Assembly (NCBI RefSeq): GCF_001298265.1
Contig: NZ_LGSZ01000080.1
Location: 32,233-96,232, forward strand
DNA from: Allobosea vaviloviae
GTDB taxonomy: Bacteria > Pseudomonadota > Alphaproteobacteria > Rhizobiales > Beijerinckiaceae
DNA length: 64,000 bases
Direction of reading: 5' to 3'
Positions 9,215 to 17,554 of the stretch are shown piece by piece (the first letter of the stretch is position 1; every line of letters starts with the position of its first letter). The position numbers and the translations under genes were made by a program. A model generated the notes under the pieces. It worked only from the letters and a program-made list of their open reading frames with translations, ran no database searches and was not told the DNA's origin.

Positions 9215-10270
9215 TCACGGGCAGGGATTGCCGACGAGCTGGTGGATCGCGTCGATCTTCGCTTCCAGTTCGGGCGACAAGGTCACGCCGATCGAGGCGA
9301 TGTCCGTCTTGAGCTGCTCCATCTTGGTCGCGCCGATGATGTTGGCGGTGACGAAGGGACGCGAATTGACGAAGGCCAGCGCCATCTGCGTGGGATCGAG
9401 CCCCGCCTCCCCGGCAAGCGCGATGTACCGCTTGATCGCCTCCTCCGCCCCCGCGCCCTGATAGCGCTGGCCGCGGTCGAACAGCGTCGTGCGGGCCCCG
9501 GCGGGCCGCGCACCATCGAGATATTTCCCGGTCAGGAAACCCTGCGCCAGCGGCGAATAGGCCAGCAGCCCAACGTCTTCGCGCATCGACACCTCAGCCA
9601 GCGCCGTCTCGAAGGTGCGGTTGAGCAGGTTGTAGGCGTTCTGGATCGACTGGACGCGCGGCGTGCCGCGCGCGGCCGAATCCTGCACGAAGCTCATCGT
9701 GCCCCAGGCGCTTTCGTTGGAAAGGCCGAGATGCCGAATCTTGCCCTCTTTCACGATCTCGGCGAAGGCGTCGAGCTGTTCGGCGATCGGCGTCTCGTCG
9801 TCCGGCCGCTCGAAGGCTGCCTTGGAGAAGCGCGTCGGATTCGAGCCCCAGGGCATCGGCCGCTCGGGAAAATGGATCTGGTAGAGGTCGATATAGTCCG
9901 TCTGGAGCCGCTTCAGGCTCTTGTCGACCGCCTCGCGGATCTGCGCCCGGTTGACCCGCGTCGGGCTCTTGTCGTCACGCAGCCAGTCGCTCGTGCCGCG
10001 CCCGACGATCTTGGAGGCGAGGATGATCTTGTCGCGGTTGCCCCTGGCCTTGAACCAGCTGCCGATGATCCGCTCGGTCGACCCTTGCGTCTCCGCCTTG
10101 GGCGGAATCGAGTACATCTCGGCGGTATCGAAGAAATTGACGCCCTGGTCGAGGGCGTAGTCCATCTGTTCGTGGCCTTCGGCTTCCGTGTTCTGCTGGC
10201 CCCAGGTCATGGTGCCCAGGCAGATCACGGAGACCTTGAGATCGGTGCGGCCGAGACGACGATATTCCAT
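9215..10270 (-). CDS. Aldo/keto reductase (Tas-like)
   Basis: The 351-residue NADPH-dependent oxidoreductase folds as a TIM barrel. Visible are the start MEYRRLGRTDLKVSVICLGTMTWG, the catalytic Asp and Tyr in FFDTAEMY, the Lys in ASK and the His in LYQIHFP. The C-terminal cofactor site includes IIGATKMEQLKTDI. It resembles E. coli Tas/YghZ-type proteins; the physiological substrate is unknown. The start at 10270 fits the family, although the frame remains open to 10606. Confidence 0.92.
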   Translation of the reverse strand: MEYRRLGRTDLKVSVICLGTMTWGQQNTEAEGHEQMDYALDQGVNFFDTAEMYSIPPKAETQGSTERIIGSWFKARGNRDKIILASKIVGRGTSDWLRDDKSPTRVNRAQIREAVDKSLKRLQTDYIDLYQIHFPERPMPWGSNPTRFSKAAFERPDDETPIAEQLDAFAEIVKEGKIRHLGLSNESAWGTMSFVQDSAARGTPRVQSIQNAYNLLNRTFETALAEVSMREDVGLLAYSPLAQGFLTGKYLDGARPAGARTTLFDRGQRYQGAGAEEAIKRYIALAGEAGLDPTQMALAFVNSRPFVTANIIGATKMEQLKTDIASIGVTLSPELEAKIDAIHQLVGNPCP

Positions 10271-10370
10271 GGCAAGGCAACTCCGAAAAGCAGCGGGCGA
10301 AGCGCGCGCAGTCAGCAGATGAGGCAGGAAGAGGTGAGGCGGGAAGCGGCCTGACGAGCCGGACGGCGCG

Positions 10371-11153
10371 TCAGGGTTTGGCCGGCAGCGTCGACAGGAA
10401 GCGCTCGACCGTGGGCAGGATGTTGCGGACGATGACGCGGACGCCTTCGGCCGTGGGGTGCAGGAGATCGGGCTGGTTGAGCGCGCGGTTACCCGCGATG
10501 CCCTCCAGGAAGAAGGGGTAAAGCACCAGCCCGTGGCTCTTCGCAAGCTCCGGATAGATCGCGTCGAAACGCTTCGCATAGTCCGGGCCGAGATTGCGCG
10601 GCGCATACATGCCGGCGAGCAGGACCGGGATGCCGCGCGCCTTCAGCCGCGTGACGATCGCCTCCAGCCCCTTGCGGGTCATGGCCGGATCGAGCCCGCG
10701 TAGCGCATCGTTGGCGCCGAGTTCGAGGATGACGCCGTCGGTGCCCTCAGCCACCGACCAGTCGAGCCGCTCCAGCCCGCCCTGGACGGTATCGCCCGAG
10801 ACGCCGGCATTCACGATCTCGACAGCAATGCCCTTCTGGCGCAGCGCTTGCTCGAGAACCGGCGGAAACGCCGCACTGCCCGGCAGGTTGTAGCCTGCCG
10901 TCAGACTGTCGCCGAGCGCGACGAGTTTCAGGGTGCGCGCCGCAGCCTGCGTCTGTGTCTGTGTCTGGGCCAAAGACTGGGACATGGTCGCCACCGGAAA
11001 CAGCAGGAAACACAACAATGCGACGCGGAGAGATTGGAGAAGCGCCCCGCCACGCCCATATCGCCCTTTCAAAGGGCGAAAGGGCGGTCTGCCCCGCTCG
11101 GGCCGCGTTTCGCTGCGAGCAGGGACGCTGATGGATGTCGAAGTCAGGATCAT
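10371..11153 (-). CDS. Arylesterase / lysophospholipase, TesA-like SGNH hydrolase (start uncertain)
   Basis: This SGNH/GDSL hydrolase carries block I VALGDSLTAGYNL, the Gly block (NAGVSGDTVQGG), block III ELGANDALRG and block V DLLHPTAEG, giving the Ser, Gly, Asn and Asp-His residues. It should be a periplasmic esterase or thioesterase. A signal-peptide-like stretch (LRVALLCFLLFPVATMSQSLAQ) precedes the domain, but no ATG lies directly before it. The ATG at 11153 gives an odd 40-residue lead, a TTG exists at 11018, and the ATG at 10985 would remove the signal. It is divergent from the ABC transporter genes, the same arrangement as E. coli tesA-ybbA-ybbP. Confidence 0.85.
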   Translation of the reverse strand: MILTSTSISVPARSETRPERGRPPFRPLKGRYGRGGALLQSLRVALLCFLLFPVATMSQSLAQTQTQTQAAARTLKLVALGDSLTAGYNLPGSAAFPPVLEQALRQKGIAVEIVNAGVSGDTVQGGLERLDWSVAEGTDGVILELGANDALRGLDPAMTRKGLEAIVTRLKARGIPVLLAGMYAPRNLGPDYAKRFDAIYPELAKSHGLVLYPFFLEGIAGNRALNQPDLLHPTAEGVRVIVRNILPTVERFLSTLPAKP

Positions 11154-11156
11154 TGG

Positions 11157-11888
11157 ATGATGAGCGATACGCACGTCTCGCCGGCGGAGAAACCGGCGAT
11201 CGAATTGCAGGATGTCGAGCTTAGTTTGGGGCGTGCAGCCGCCCGCGTCCATATCCTCAAGGGCGTTTCTTTGTCGCTGGCATCCGGGCAGGCGACCGGG
11301 CTCGTCGGCCCGTCGGGCTCGGGCAAGTCGACGCTGTTGATGACGATGGCCGGGCTCGAGCGGCCGGACGCCGGCACGGTCCGGGTTGCCGGCCAGGACC
11401 TCGGTGCGCTTGACGAGGATGGCCTTGCCGTCTTCCGCGGCCGCCATATCGGCATCGTCTTCCAATCCTTCCACCTCGTCCCGACCATGACAGCGCGCGA
11501 GAACGTCGCTCTGCCGCTGGAACTGGCCGGGGCTGGCGACGCTTTCGCCCGCGCCGAGGCCGAACTGCGCAATGTCGGCTTGAGCGACCGCATGGACCAC
11601 TACCCGGCCCAGCTCTCGGGCGGCGAGCAGCAGCGCGTCGCCATCGCGCGGGCCGTCGCCCCGAACCCCGACATCCTCGTCGCCGACGAGCCGACAGGCA
11701 ATCTCGACGAGAGCACCGGCCGCTCCATCGTCGACTTGATCTTTGCGCTGCGGCGCGAGCGCGGTGCCACGCTGGTGCTCGTCACCCACGACCTCTCGCT
11801 GGCCGCGCTCTGCGACCGCACCGTGCGCCTGCGCGCCGGGCGCATCGAGACGCAAGCCCAGGCTGACGCAGCCGCGGCGGTGGCCTGA
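11157..11888 (+). CDS. ABC transporter ATP-binding protein (YbbA/LolD-like)
   Basis: The 243-residue ATPase shows Walker A GPSGSGKSTLL, the Q-loop, the signature LSGGEQQRVAIARA, Walker B ILVADEPTGNLD and the switch His in LVTHDLSLAALCD. It belongs to the MacB/LolD/YbbA class that pairs with FtsX-type permeases. Two adjacent ATGs, 11157 and 11160, are possible starts. The permease starts 2 bp after its stop, so the pair is an operon divergent from the esterase. Confidence 0.93.
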   Translation: MMSDTHVSPAEKPAIELQDVELSLGRAAARVHILKGVSLSLASGQATGLVGPSGSGKSTLLMTMAGLERPDAGTVRVAGQDLGALDEDGLAVFRGRHIGIVFQSFHLVPTMTARENVALPLELAGAGDAFARAEAELRNVGLSDRMDHYPAQLSGGEQQRVAIARAVAPNPDILVADEPTGNLDESTGRSIVDLIFALRRERGATLVLVTHDLSLAALCDRTVRLRAGRIETQAQADAAAAVA

Positions 11889-11890
11889 CC

Positions 11891-14476
11891 ATGCACGGCA
11901 CCGTCAAGCCCACGCCTGCGCCGCCGTCGGGCGCGTCAGGAATCGCGCTCGCCTTCCGTCTCGCCTGGCGTGATCTGCGCGGAGGCCTGCGCGGCTTCGG
12001 CGTCTTCATCGCCTGCCTGGCGCTTGGCGTCATGACGATCGCCGCCGTCGCTTCCGCCTCGCGCGGCCTGACCGAGGGTCTGTCGCGCGAGGGGCGGCGC
12101 ATTCTCGGCGGCGACGCCGCCTTCAGCCTGATCCATCGCGAAGCGACGCCGGACGAGATCGCCTTCCTCGCAGGGCGTGGCTCGATATCGACCATCGCGA
12201 CGATGCGCGGCATGGCCAATGCTGGCGACAAGGGCGCGGCACTCGTCGAGATCAAGGCGGTCGATGCGGGCTATCCCGGTATCGGCGACCTCGTCACCGA
12301 CCCGCAAAGCCCGATCGCGGAGCTGCTTGGCGCCCGCGATGGCGTCTTCGGCGCGGTCGCAGATCCCGTGCTGCTCGGCCGTCTCGATCTGAAGCCCGGC
12401 GACGTCATCCTGGTCGGCTCCGCCCGCATTCAGCTGCGCGCCAATCTCGTCTCCGAGCCCGACAAGATCGCCGCCGGCGTCGGCTTCGGCCCACGCCTGC
12501 TGATCTCGCAGGAGGCGCTGCGCGCCACCGGCCTGCTCCAGCCCGGCAGCCTGGTACGCTGGACCTACCGCGTCGCGCTTCCCGCCCAGGCTGCCGGTGA
12601 CGACGCCCTCGACGCGCTGATCGCCGACGCAGGCACGCAAACCCGCGATGCGGGCTGGGAAATCCGCTCCCGCGCCAACGCCAATCCCGGCTTTCAGCGC
12701 AATCTCGAACGCTTCACCCAGTTCCTGACGCTGGTCGGCCTGACCGCGTTGCTCGTCGGCGGCGTCGGCGTCGCCAACGCCGTGCGCCGCTTCGTCGAGG
12801 CCAAGAAGCTCGACTTCGCCACGATGAAGGCGGTCGGCGCCACCGGCGGCCGCGTCGTCGCGATCCATCTGACCGAGGTGATGCTGGTCGCCGCGCTCGG
12901 CACGGGCATCGGCCTCGTGCTCGGCGCAGCCGCACCCTTCGCACTCGGTGCGGCGCTCAAGACCGTGCTGCCGGTGCCGTTCGAGCCCACGCTCGCTCCG
13001 GGCGAACTCGGCGTCGCGGCGCTCTACGGGCTTCTAACCGCGCTCGTCTTCGCGATCCTGCCGCTCGGCCGCGCCCATGATGTCCCGGTCTCGGCGCTGT
13101 TTCGCGACCAGATCGAACCCGATGCGCGCCGACCTCGCGCGATCTATCTCATCATCTGCCTGCTGGCGCTCGCCGGCCTCGTCGGCGTCGCGCTCGCCTT
13201 CGCCTATGACCGGCGCATCGCGCTGATCTACATCGGCGTGATGACCGGCATCTTCCTGCTGCTGCGCGGCGTCTCGTCGGGCTTGATGGCCCTCGCCCGC
13301 AAGCTGCCGCGGCCGAAGAATCCCTCACTGCGCATGGCGCTGGCCAACAGCTACAGGCCCGGCGCGCTGACGCCGTCGCTGGTGCTGTCGCTGGGCTTGG
13401 GCGTTGCGCTCCTATCGGCGCTGGCCTTCATCGACACCAGCTTGACCCGGCAGCTCACCCAGGCCCTGCCCCAGGCGGCACCGAGCTTCTTCTTCCTCGA
13501 CATTCCCAATGCCGATTCGGCCAGATTCGACGCCGTGCTGCATGAGGAGCGCCCGGGCGCGGCGCTCAACCGCGTGCCGATGATGCGCGGCCGCATCGTC
13601 TCGGTGAACGGCGTGCGCGCCGAGGACATCAAGGCCTCCGAACAATCCGCCTGGGTCCTCGATGGCGACCGCGGCATCACCTATGCCGACACCATCCCCG
13701 AGGGCTCGAAGGTCGCGGAAGGCGCGTGGTGGCCGGCCGATTATCGCGGCGAGCCGCTGGTGTCCTTCGATGCGCAGAATGCCGCCGGCATCGGCCTCAA
13801 GATCGGTGACCGGCTCACCGTCAACGTGCTCGGCCGCAACATCACCGCGCGTGTCGCCAATCTGCGGGCGGTGGAATGGCGCTCGCTCGGCATCAATTTC
13901 GTCATGCTGTTCTCGCCGAACACCTTCGCTGGCGCGCCCCACACCAACCTCGCCACCATCACTGCGGCGCCAAACGGGGCGGGCGGCACGGACGCCGCCT
14001 TGCTGCGCCGGCTCGCCGTCGAGTTCCCCTCGGTGACGGCGGTTCGGGTCAAGGACGCGCTAGAGGCGATCAGCACCATCGTCGGCCAGCTCGCCACCGC
14101 CATCCGCGGCGCGTCCGGCCTCGCCATCGCCGCCAGCCTGCTGGTCCTTGGCGGTGCGCTGGCCGCCGGACAGCGCGCGCGGCTCTATGACGCGATGATC
14201 CTGAAGACGCTTGGGGCGACGCGCCGTTTCATACTTTCGTCGTACGCCCTCGAATACGCCGCGATCGGCCTCGTCTCGGCGCTGTTCGGCGTTGTCGCGG
14301 GGGCGCTCGCGGGCTGGGGTGTCGTGACTCAAGTGATGAAGATCGAATTCGTCAGTGACCCCACCGGGGCATTACTGGCCGCGACTGCCGCCGTCGGCGT
14401 CACTGTGCTGTTCGGGCTCACCGGCACGCTGAAAATACTATCGAAAGCGCCGGCTTCTCACCTGCGGAATTTATGA
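11891..14476 (+). CDS. FtsX-like permease of an ABC transporter (YbbP-like)
   Basis: The 861-residue membrane protein has an N-terminal transmembrane helix (GVFIACLALGVMTIAAVASA), a large periplasmic domain, an FtsX core of three helices near residues 270-390, a second membrane cluster around 415-460, a second periplasmic domain, and a C-terminal FtsX core (IAASLLVLGGALAAGQ to VTVLFGLTGTL). This duplicated layout matches YbbP. Such transporters act in envelope export or lipid/protein extraction; the substrate is unknown. It is the second gene after the ATPase. Confidence 0.93.
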   Translation: MHGTVKPTPAPPSGASGIALAFRLAWRDLRGGLRGFGVFIACLALGVMTIAAVASASRGLTEGLSREGRRILGGDAAFSLIHREATPDEIAFLAGRGSISTIATMRGMANAGDKGAALVEIKAVDAGYPGIGDLVTDPQSPIAELLGARDGVFGAVADPVLLGRLDLKPGDVILVGSARIQLRANLVSEPDKIAAGVGFGPRLLISQEALRATGLLQPGSLVRWTYRVALPAQAAGDDALDALIADAGTQTRDAGWEIRSRANANPGFQRNLERFTQFLTLVGLTALLVGGVGVANAVRRFVEAKKLDFATMKAVGATGGRVVAIHLTEVMLVAALGTGIGLVLGAAAPFALGAALKTVLPVPFEPTLAPGELGVAALYGLLTALVFAILPLGRAHDVPVSALFRDQIEPDARRPRAIYLIICLLALAGLVGVALAFAYDRRIALIYIGVMTGIFLLLRGVSSGLMALARKLPRPKNPSLRMALANSYRPGALTPSLVLSLGLGVALLSALAFIDTSLTRQLTQALPQAAPSFFFLDIPNADSARFDAVLHEERPGAALNRVPMMRGRIVSVNGVRAEDIKASEQSAWVLDGDRGITYADTIPEGSKVAEGAWWPADYRGEPLVSFDAQNAAGIGLKIGDRLTVNVLGRNITARVANLRAVEWRSLGINFVMLFSPNTFAGAPHTNLATITAAPNGAGGTDAALLRRLAVEFPSVTAVRVKDALEAISTIVGQLATAIRGASGLAIAASLLVLGGALAAGQRARLYDAMILKTLGATRRFILSSYALEYAAIGLVSALFGVVAGALAGWGVVTQVMKIEFVSDPTGALLAATAAVGVTVLFGLTGTLKILSKAPASHLRNL

Positions 14477-14562
14477 TGACTATCTAGGAACGACTCACGA
14501 TAAACATTACATGCCCGTAACTTTGCATGGTTGGGGCGTCACGTTTCTTGGAACGCGGCGCC

Positions 14563-14570
14563 TTAACCAT
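14563..14570 (+). promoter_or_regulatory. CtrA-type half site TTAACCAT upstream of the Bax-inhibitor-1 gene
   Basis: TTAACCAT is one of the described CtrA recognition sequences. It lies about 126 bp upstream of the start at 14696, in a 219-bp gap. An eight-base motif occurs by chance, so this is a weak call. Confidence 0.3.
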
Positions 14571-14695
14571 GCGAGCCCCTTGTAAGAACCGGCGAACCGC
14601 CTCATATTCCGTGCATCGCCACGGTTGTGCGCGACGACAGGCCATCGCCGGGGGCGATGCCGTCTTCGGAATCACTGTCAGGGGAAATTCGCTCC

Positions 14696-15466
14696 ATGAG
14701 CAACTTCGACCGCAATGCTCCAGTCTGGGGTGCCGGCCGCGCCCAGCAGACCAGCGCCGTCGAGATGGATCAGGGCCTGCGCTCGTTCATGCTCGGCGTC
14801 TACAACAACATGTCGATCGGCCTGGCCATCACCGGCCTCGCCGCGATCGGCATCTCGATGCTGGCGATCGCCGGCTATACGGCGACCGGCAAGGCCGTCC
14901 TGTCTCCGTTCGGCGTGACGCTGTTCACCAGCCCGCTGAAATGGGTCGTGATGCTGGCGCCGCTCGCCTTCATCATGCTCTTCTCGTTCAAGGCGGAGAG
15001 CATGAGCTCCTCGTCCGCGCGCGCCATGTTCTTCGCCTTCGCGGCGGTGATGGGCGTCTCGATGGCCTCGATCTTCGTCGTCTTCACCGGCGAGTCGATC
15101 ACCAAGGTCTTCTTCATCACGGCGGCGGCCTTCGGCGGCCTCAGCCTCTATGGCTACACCACGAAGAAGTCTCTCTCGGGCATGGGTTCGTTCCTGATCA
15201 TGGGCCTGATCGGTCTCGTGATCGCCTCGGTGGTCAACATCTTCCTGGCCTCCAGCGCGCTGTCCTTCGCCATCTCGGTGATCGGCGTTCTGGTCTTCGC
15301 CGGCCTGACCGCCTGGGATACCCAGCGCCTCAAGGACATGTACCTGTCCTCGGACATGGATGCGGAATCGGCCGCGAAGCTCTCGGTGAACGGCGCGCTG
15401 TCGCTCTACCTGAACTTCATCAACATGTTCCAGATGCTGCTGCAGCTGTTCGGCGACCGTCGCTGA
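14696..15466 (+). CDS. Bax inhibitor-1 / YccA family membrane protein
   Basis: The 256-residue protein has seven predicted transmembrane segments and the BI-1 features: GLRSFMLGVYNNMSIGLAITGLAAIGI at the start, the central LYGYTTKKSLSGMGSFL, and AWDTQRLKDMY near the sixth helix with the conserved Asp. The family comprises putative pH-sensitive calcium leak channels and FtsH interactors. Start MSNFDRNAPVWG follows AGGGGA. A strong terminator follows the gene. Confidence 0.93.
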   Translation: MSNFDRNAPVWGAGRAQQTSAVEMDQGLRSFMLGVYNNMSIGLAITGLAAIGISMLAIAGYTATGKAVLSPFGVTLFTSPLKWVVMLAPLAFIMLFSFKAESMSSSSARAMFFAFAAVMGVSMASIFVVFTGESITKVFFITAAAFGGLSLYGYTTKKSLSGMGSFLIMGLIGLVIASVVNIFLASSALSFAISVIGVLVFAGLTAWDTQRLKDMYLSSDMDAESAAKLSVNGALSLYLNFINMFQMLLQLFGDRR

Positions 15467-15492
15467 GCGACCTCTGCCCTGCACGGACGACG

Positions 15493-15524
15493 AGCCCCGG
15501 CCTCGCGGCCGGGGCTTTTCTTTT
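15493..15524 (+). terminator. Rho-independent terminator after the Bax-inhibitor-1 gene
   Basis: A perfect 10-bp stem, AGCCCCGGCC/GGCCGGGGCT with loop TCGC, is followed by TTTCTTTT. Confidence 0.92.
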
Positions 15525-15551
15525 GGGCGTTCGCCGGATCATGATCTGGGC

Positions 15552-16088
15552 ATGACCATGCTCTCGATCCGCCCGGCCACAGCCCACGACATCCCCGCCA
15601 TCGCCGCGATCTATGGCGATGCCGTTCGCAACGGCACCGCCTCCTGGGAACTCGAGCCGCCAGACGAGGCCGAATTGCTGCGGCGCCTCAACGCCATCCT
15701 GGCCGGCGGCTACCCCTATCTCGCCGCCGAGCGCGACGGGCTGCTGCTGGGCTATGCCTATGCCAGCGCCTACCGCCCGCGACCGGCTTATCGCGCAACC
15801 GTCGAGAACTCGATCTATATCGCGGCGGGCGCGCAAGGCGCAGGCATCGGCAGCGCGCTGCTCGCCGCGCTGATGCATGACTGCGCCGGCCGCGGCTTCC
15901 GTCAGATGATCGCCGTGATCGGAGACGGCACCGGAGCCTCGATCGGCTCGCGGCGCCTGCATGAGCGCGCCGGCTTCCGCCTGATCGGCGTCGCCGAGAC
16001 AATCGGCTTCAAACATGGCCGCTGGCTCGACCAGATGCTGATGCAGAAGGAGCTGGGCGAGGGCAGCGAAACGCCGCCGGCGGCCTGA
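15552..16088 (+). CDS. GNAT N-acetyltransferase, phosphinothricin/methionine-sulfone type
   Basis: The 178-residue acetyltransferase matches the PAT/MddA group: IRPATAHDIPAIAAIYGDAVRNGTASWELEPPD at the N-terminus, YASAYRPRPAYRATVENSIYIAAGAQGAGIGSALL as the acetyl-CoA binding region, and GASIGSRRLHERAGF further on. Such enzymes N-acetylate phosphinothricin, methionine sulfone or sulfoximine; the natural role is probably detoxification. It has no obvious operon partner. Confidence 0.9.
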   Translation: MTMLSIRPATAHDIPAIAAIYGDAVRNGTASWELEPPDEAELLRRLNAILAGGYPYLAAERDGLLLGYAYASAYRPRPAYRATVENSIYIAAGAQGAGIGSALLAALMHDCAGRGFRQMIAVIGDGTGASIGSRRLHERAGFRLIGVAETIGFKHGRWLDQMLMQKELGEGSETPPAA

Positions 16089-16096
16089 CCCAGCCC

Positions 16097-16465
16097 TCAG
16101 CCGACCACGCTCAGCTTCTTGTCCAGCACGCGCAACACGCGCGACAACTCCGGGCCGCGTTTCAGCACCAGGCCCGTCGCCGCGACCACCGAATAGGCTC
16201 CCTGCCGCTTGGCCAGCGCCGGATCCTTGACGATGCGGTAGAGCGGCACCTCCGACGAGCGCCGGTAGACCGAGAATTCTGCCTTGTCCTTCAGGAAATC
16301 GATGGCGTAGTCGCGCCATTCGCCGGCTGCGACCATCCGGCCGTAGAGATTGAGCAGTTCCGAAAGCTCGCGACGGTCGAAGGTGACTGTGGCCGGTTTC
16401 GATCCGCCGGGGAACGGGATGACCCCGGCCGTCGGCTGCGATTGCGGCGTGTCGCTCTCGCTCAT
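16097..16465 (-). CDS. DUF2794 domain-containing protein
   Basis: The 122-residue protein is an alphaproteobacterial conserved hypothetical. Its DUF2794 core is VTFDRRELSELLNLYGRMVAAGEWRDYAIDFLKDKAEFSVYRRSSEVPLYRIVKDP to the C-terminus. No catalytic motif is recognisable. The start at 16465 (MSESDTPQSQ) is preferred over the open upstream frame because homologues begin near here. Confidence 0.87.
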   Translation of the reverse strand: MSESDTPQSQPTAGVIPFPGGSKPATVTFDRRELSELLNLYGRMVAAGEWRDYAIDFLKDKAEFSVYRRSSEVPLYRIVKDPALAKRQGAYSVVAATGLVLKRGPELSRVLRVLDKKLSVVG

Positions 16466-16669
16466 TGCGCCTCCCGATCGGCGGCCGCCTGCGACCGCCC
16501 TGATGCTTGGCAGCCGATGATGCTCCCACGATGCTGCGCTGGCAAGCAATCCCGGCCGCGAGACGACCCCGGTGCGACGTTGGCCCTGGGCCACGATCAC
16601 GGCTTCGTCAGCACCGCCGCAATTTCGCCCCGGTCAGGCCAAGCGTCCGCCCTGTTGCACCGCTCGAAT

Positions 16670-16806
16670 AGCCTTGTTGCCTCGACGGCCCGGCTTTGCC
16701 GATTACCGGTTTGTCAGCCCCCCAGCCCCCCGGGGATCTGGTGGAGCCGGGCCATCTGGTCGAGGCCAACTCAGCGGCTGGCGTTTCACGCCGGCCGTTT
16801 TTCTTG
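16670..16806 (+). ncRNA. Candidate structured small RNA with its own terminator
   Basis: The 366-bp gap at 16466-16831 has no convincing gene, but 16670-16779 folds as one long imperfect hairpin. GTTGCCTCGAC (16676-16686) pairs with GTCGAGG plus CAAC (16759-16770, one bulged C), and GGCCCGGCT (16687-16695) pairs with AGCCGGGCC (16745-16753), with a five-base bulge ATCTG between. Further pairs extend inwards (ACCGG region, CCCC/GGGG) and outwards (AGCC/GGCT). A terminator follows directly on the + strand. The rod shape could suit a 6S-like or trans-acting RNA, but I recognise no family signature and no clear promoter; the 5' end is unknown. Confidence 0.5.
16775..16806 (+). terminator. Rho-independent terminator of the candidate RNA
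   Basis: CGGCTGGCG/CGCCGGCCG forms a 9-bp stem with one G-U pair, loop TTTCA, followed by TTTTTCTT. The T-tract is on the + strand only, which sets the direction of the candidate transcript. Confidence 0.75.
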
Positions 16807-16831
16807 AGCGCCATCCCTCTTCAGCAGCGCA

Positions 16832-17449
16832 TCAGCGGGCCTGACGGTGATACTCCGGGTTGGGACGCATATCGACGGCCGAAGCCATGCGGTTCGACAT
16901 GTTGAAGAAGGCGGCCACCGCCGCGACATCCCAAACGTCGCGCTCGCCGAACCCCACGGTGCGCAAGCCCGCGCGATCCGCATCCCCGATCAGATGCGGC
17001 GTTTCCGTGAGCTTGACCGCGAAGTCGAGCATGGCCCGATGCCGCGGCGAGAGCTCGGCCGCGCGGTAGTTCATCGCCATCAGCTCGCCCAGAACCGGAT
17101 CGCCGGAGAGCTGGCGCACGGCCGCGCCATGGGCGCTCAGGCAGTAGTAGCAGCGGTTCACGCTGGAGACCGCAACCGCGATCATCTCCCGCTCCAGCTT
17201 CGACAGGCCCGACGGCGCCAGCATCAGATCGTTGTAGAACGCCGCGAAGGCCGAAAGCTTTGCGTCGTCATGGGCGTAGCAGACCAGCACATTCGGCACG
17301 AAGCCGAGTTTTTCCAGGCATTTGTCGAAATAGGCCTGATTCTCGGCGCAAAGCGTGCCCGCCGTCAGCTCGAGCGCCATCGCGGCGGGTGAAACATCCT
17401 GCGCTGCCGGCGCCTCTCCGGGCTTCGGTTTGTCATGTTTCACCGTCAT
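16832..17449 (-). CDS. Peroxidase-related / carboxymuconolactone decarboxylase (AhpD-like) family protein
   Basis: The 205-residue protein contains the AhpD-like fold with the redox motif NRCYYCLSAHGAAVR (CxxC followed by His) at about residue 110, typical of the uncharacterised peroxidase-related enzyme group. It may act as an alkylhydroperoxidase-type antioxidant. It stands alone, divergent from the glutamate dehydrogenase gene. Confidence 0.88.
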   Translation of the reverse strand: MTVKHDKPKPGEAPAAQDVSPAAMALELTAGTLCAENQAYFDKCLEKLGFVPNVLVCYAHDDAKLSAFAAFYNDLMLAPSGLSKLEREMIAVAVSSVNRCYYCLSAHGAAVRQLSGDPVLGELMAMNYRAAELSPRHRAMLDFAVKLTETPHLIGDADRAGLRTVGFGERDVWDVAAVAAFFNMSNRMASAVDMRPNPEYHRQAR

Positions 17450-17554
17450 GCTACGTCCTGTCGTGTCGTTCCGGGTGGTCGCCCGGCGTCGCGCCGAGAT
17501 TGAAAGGTGCCGCAGCCTATGTCATCGCTGCGGCAAAACAACAGGGGTGGGACG

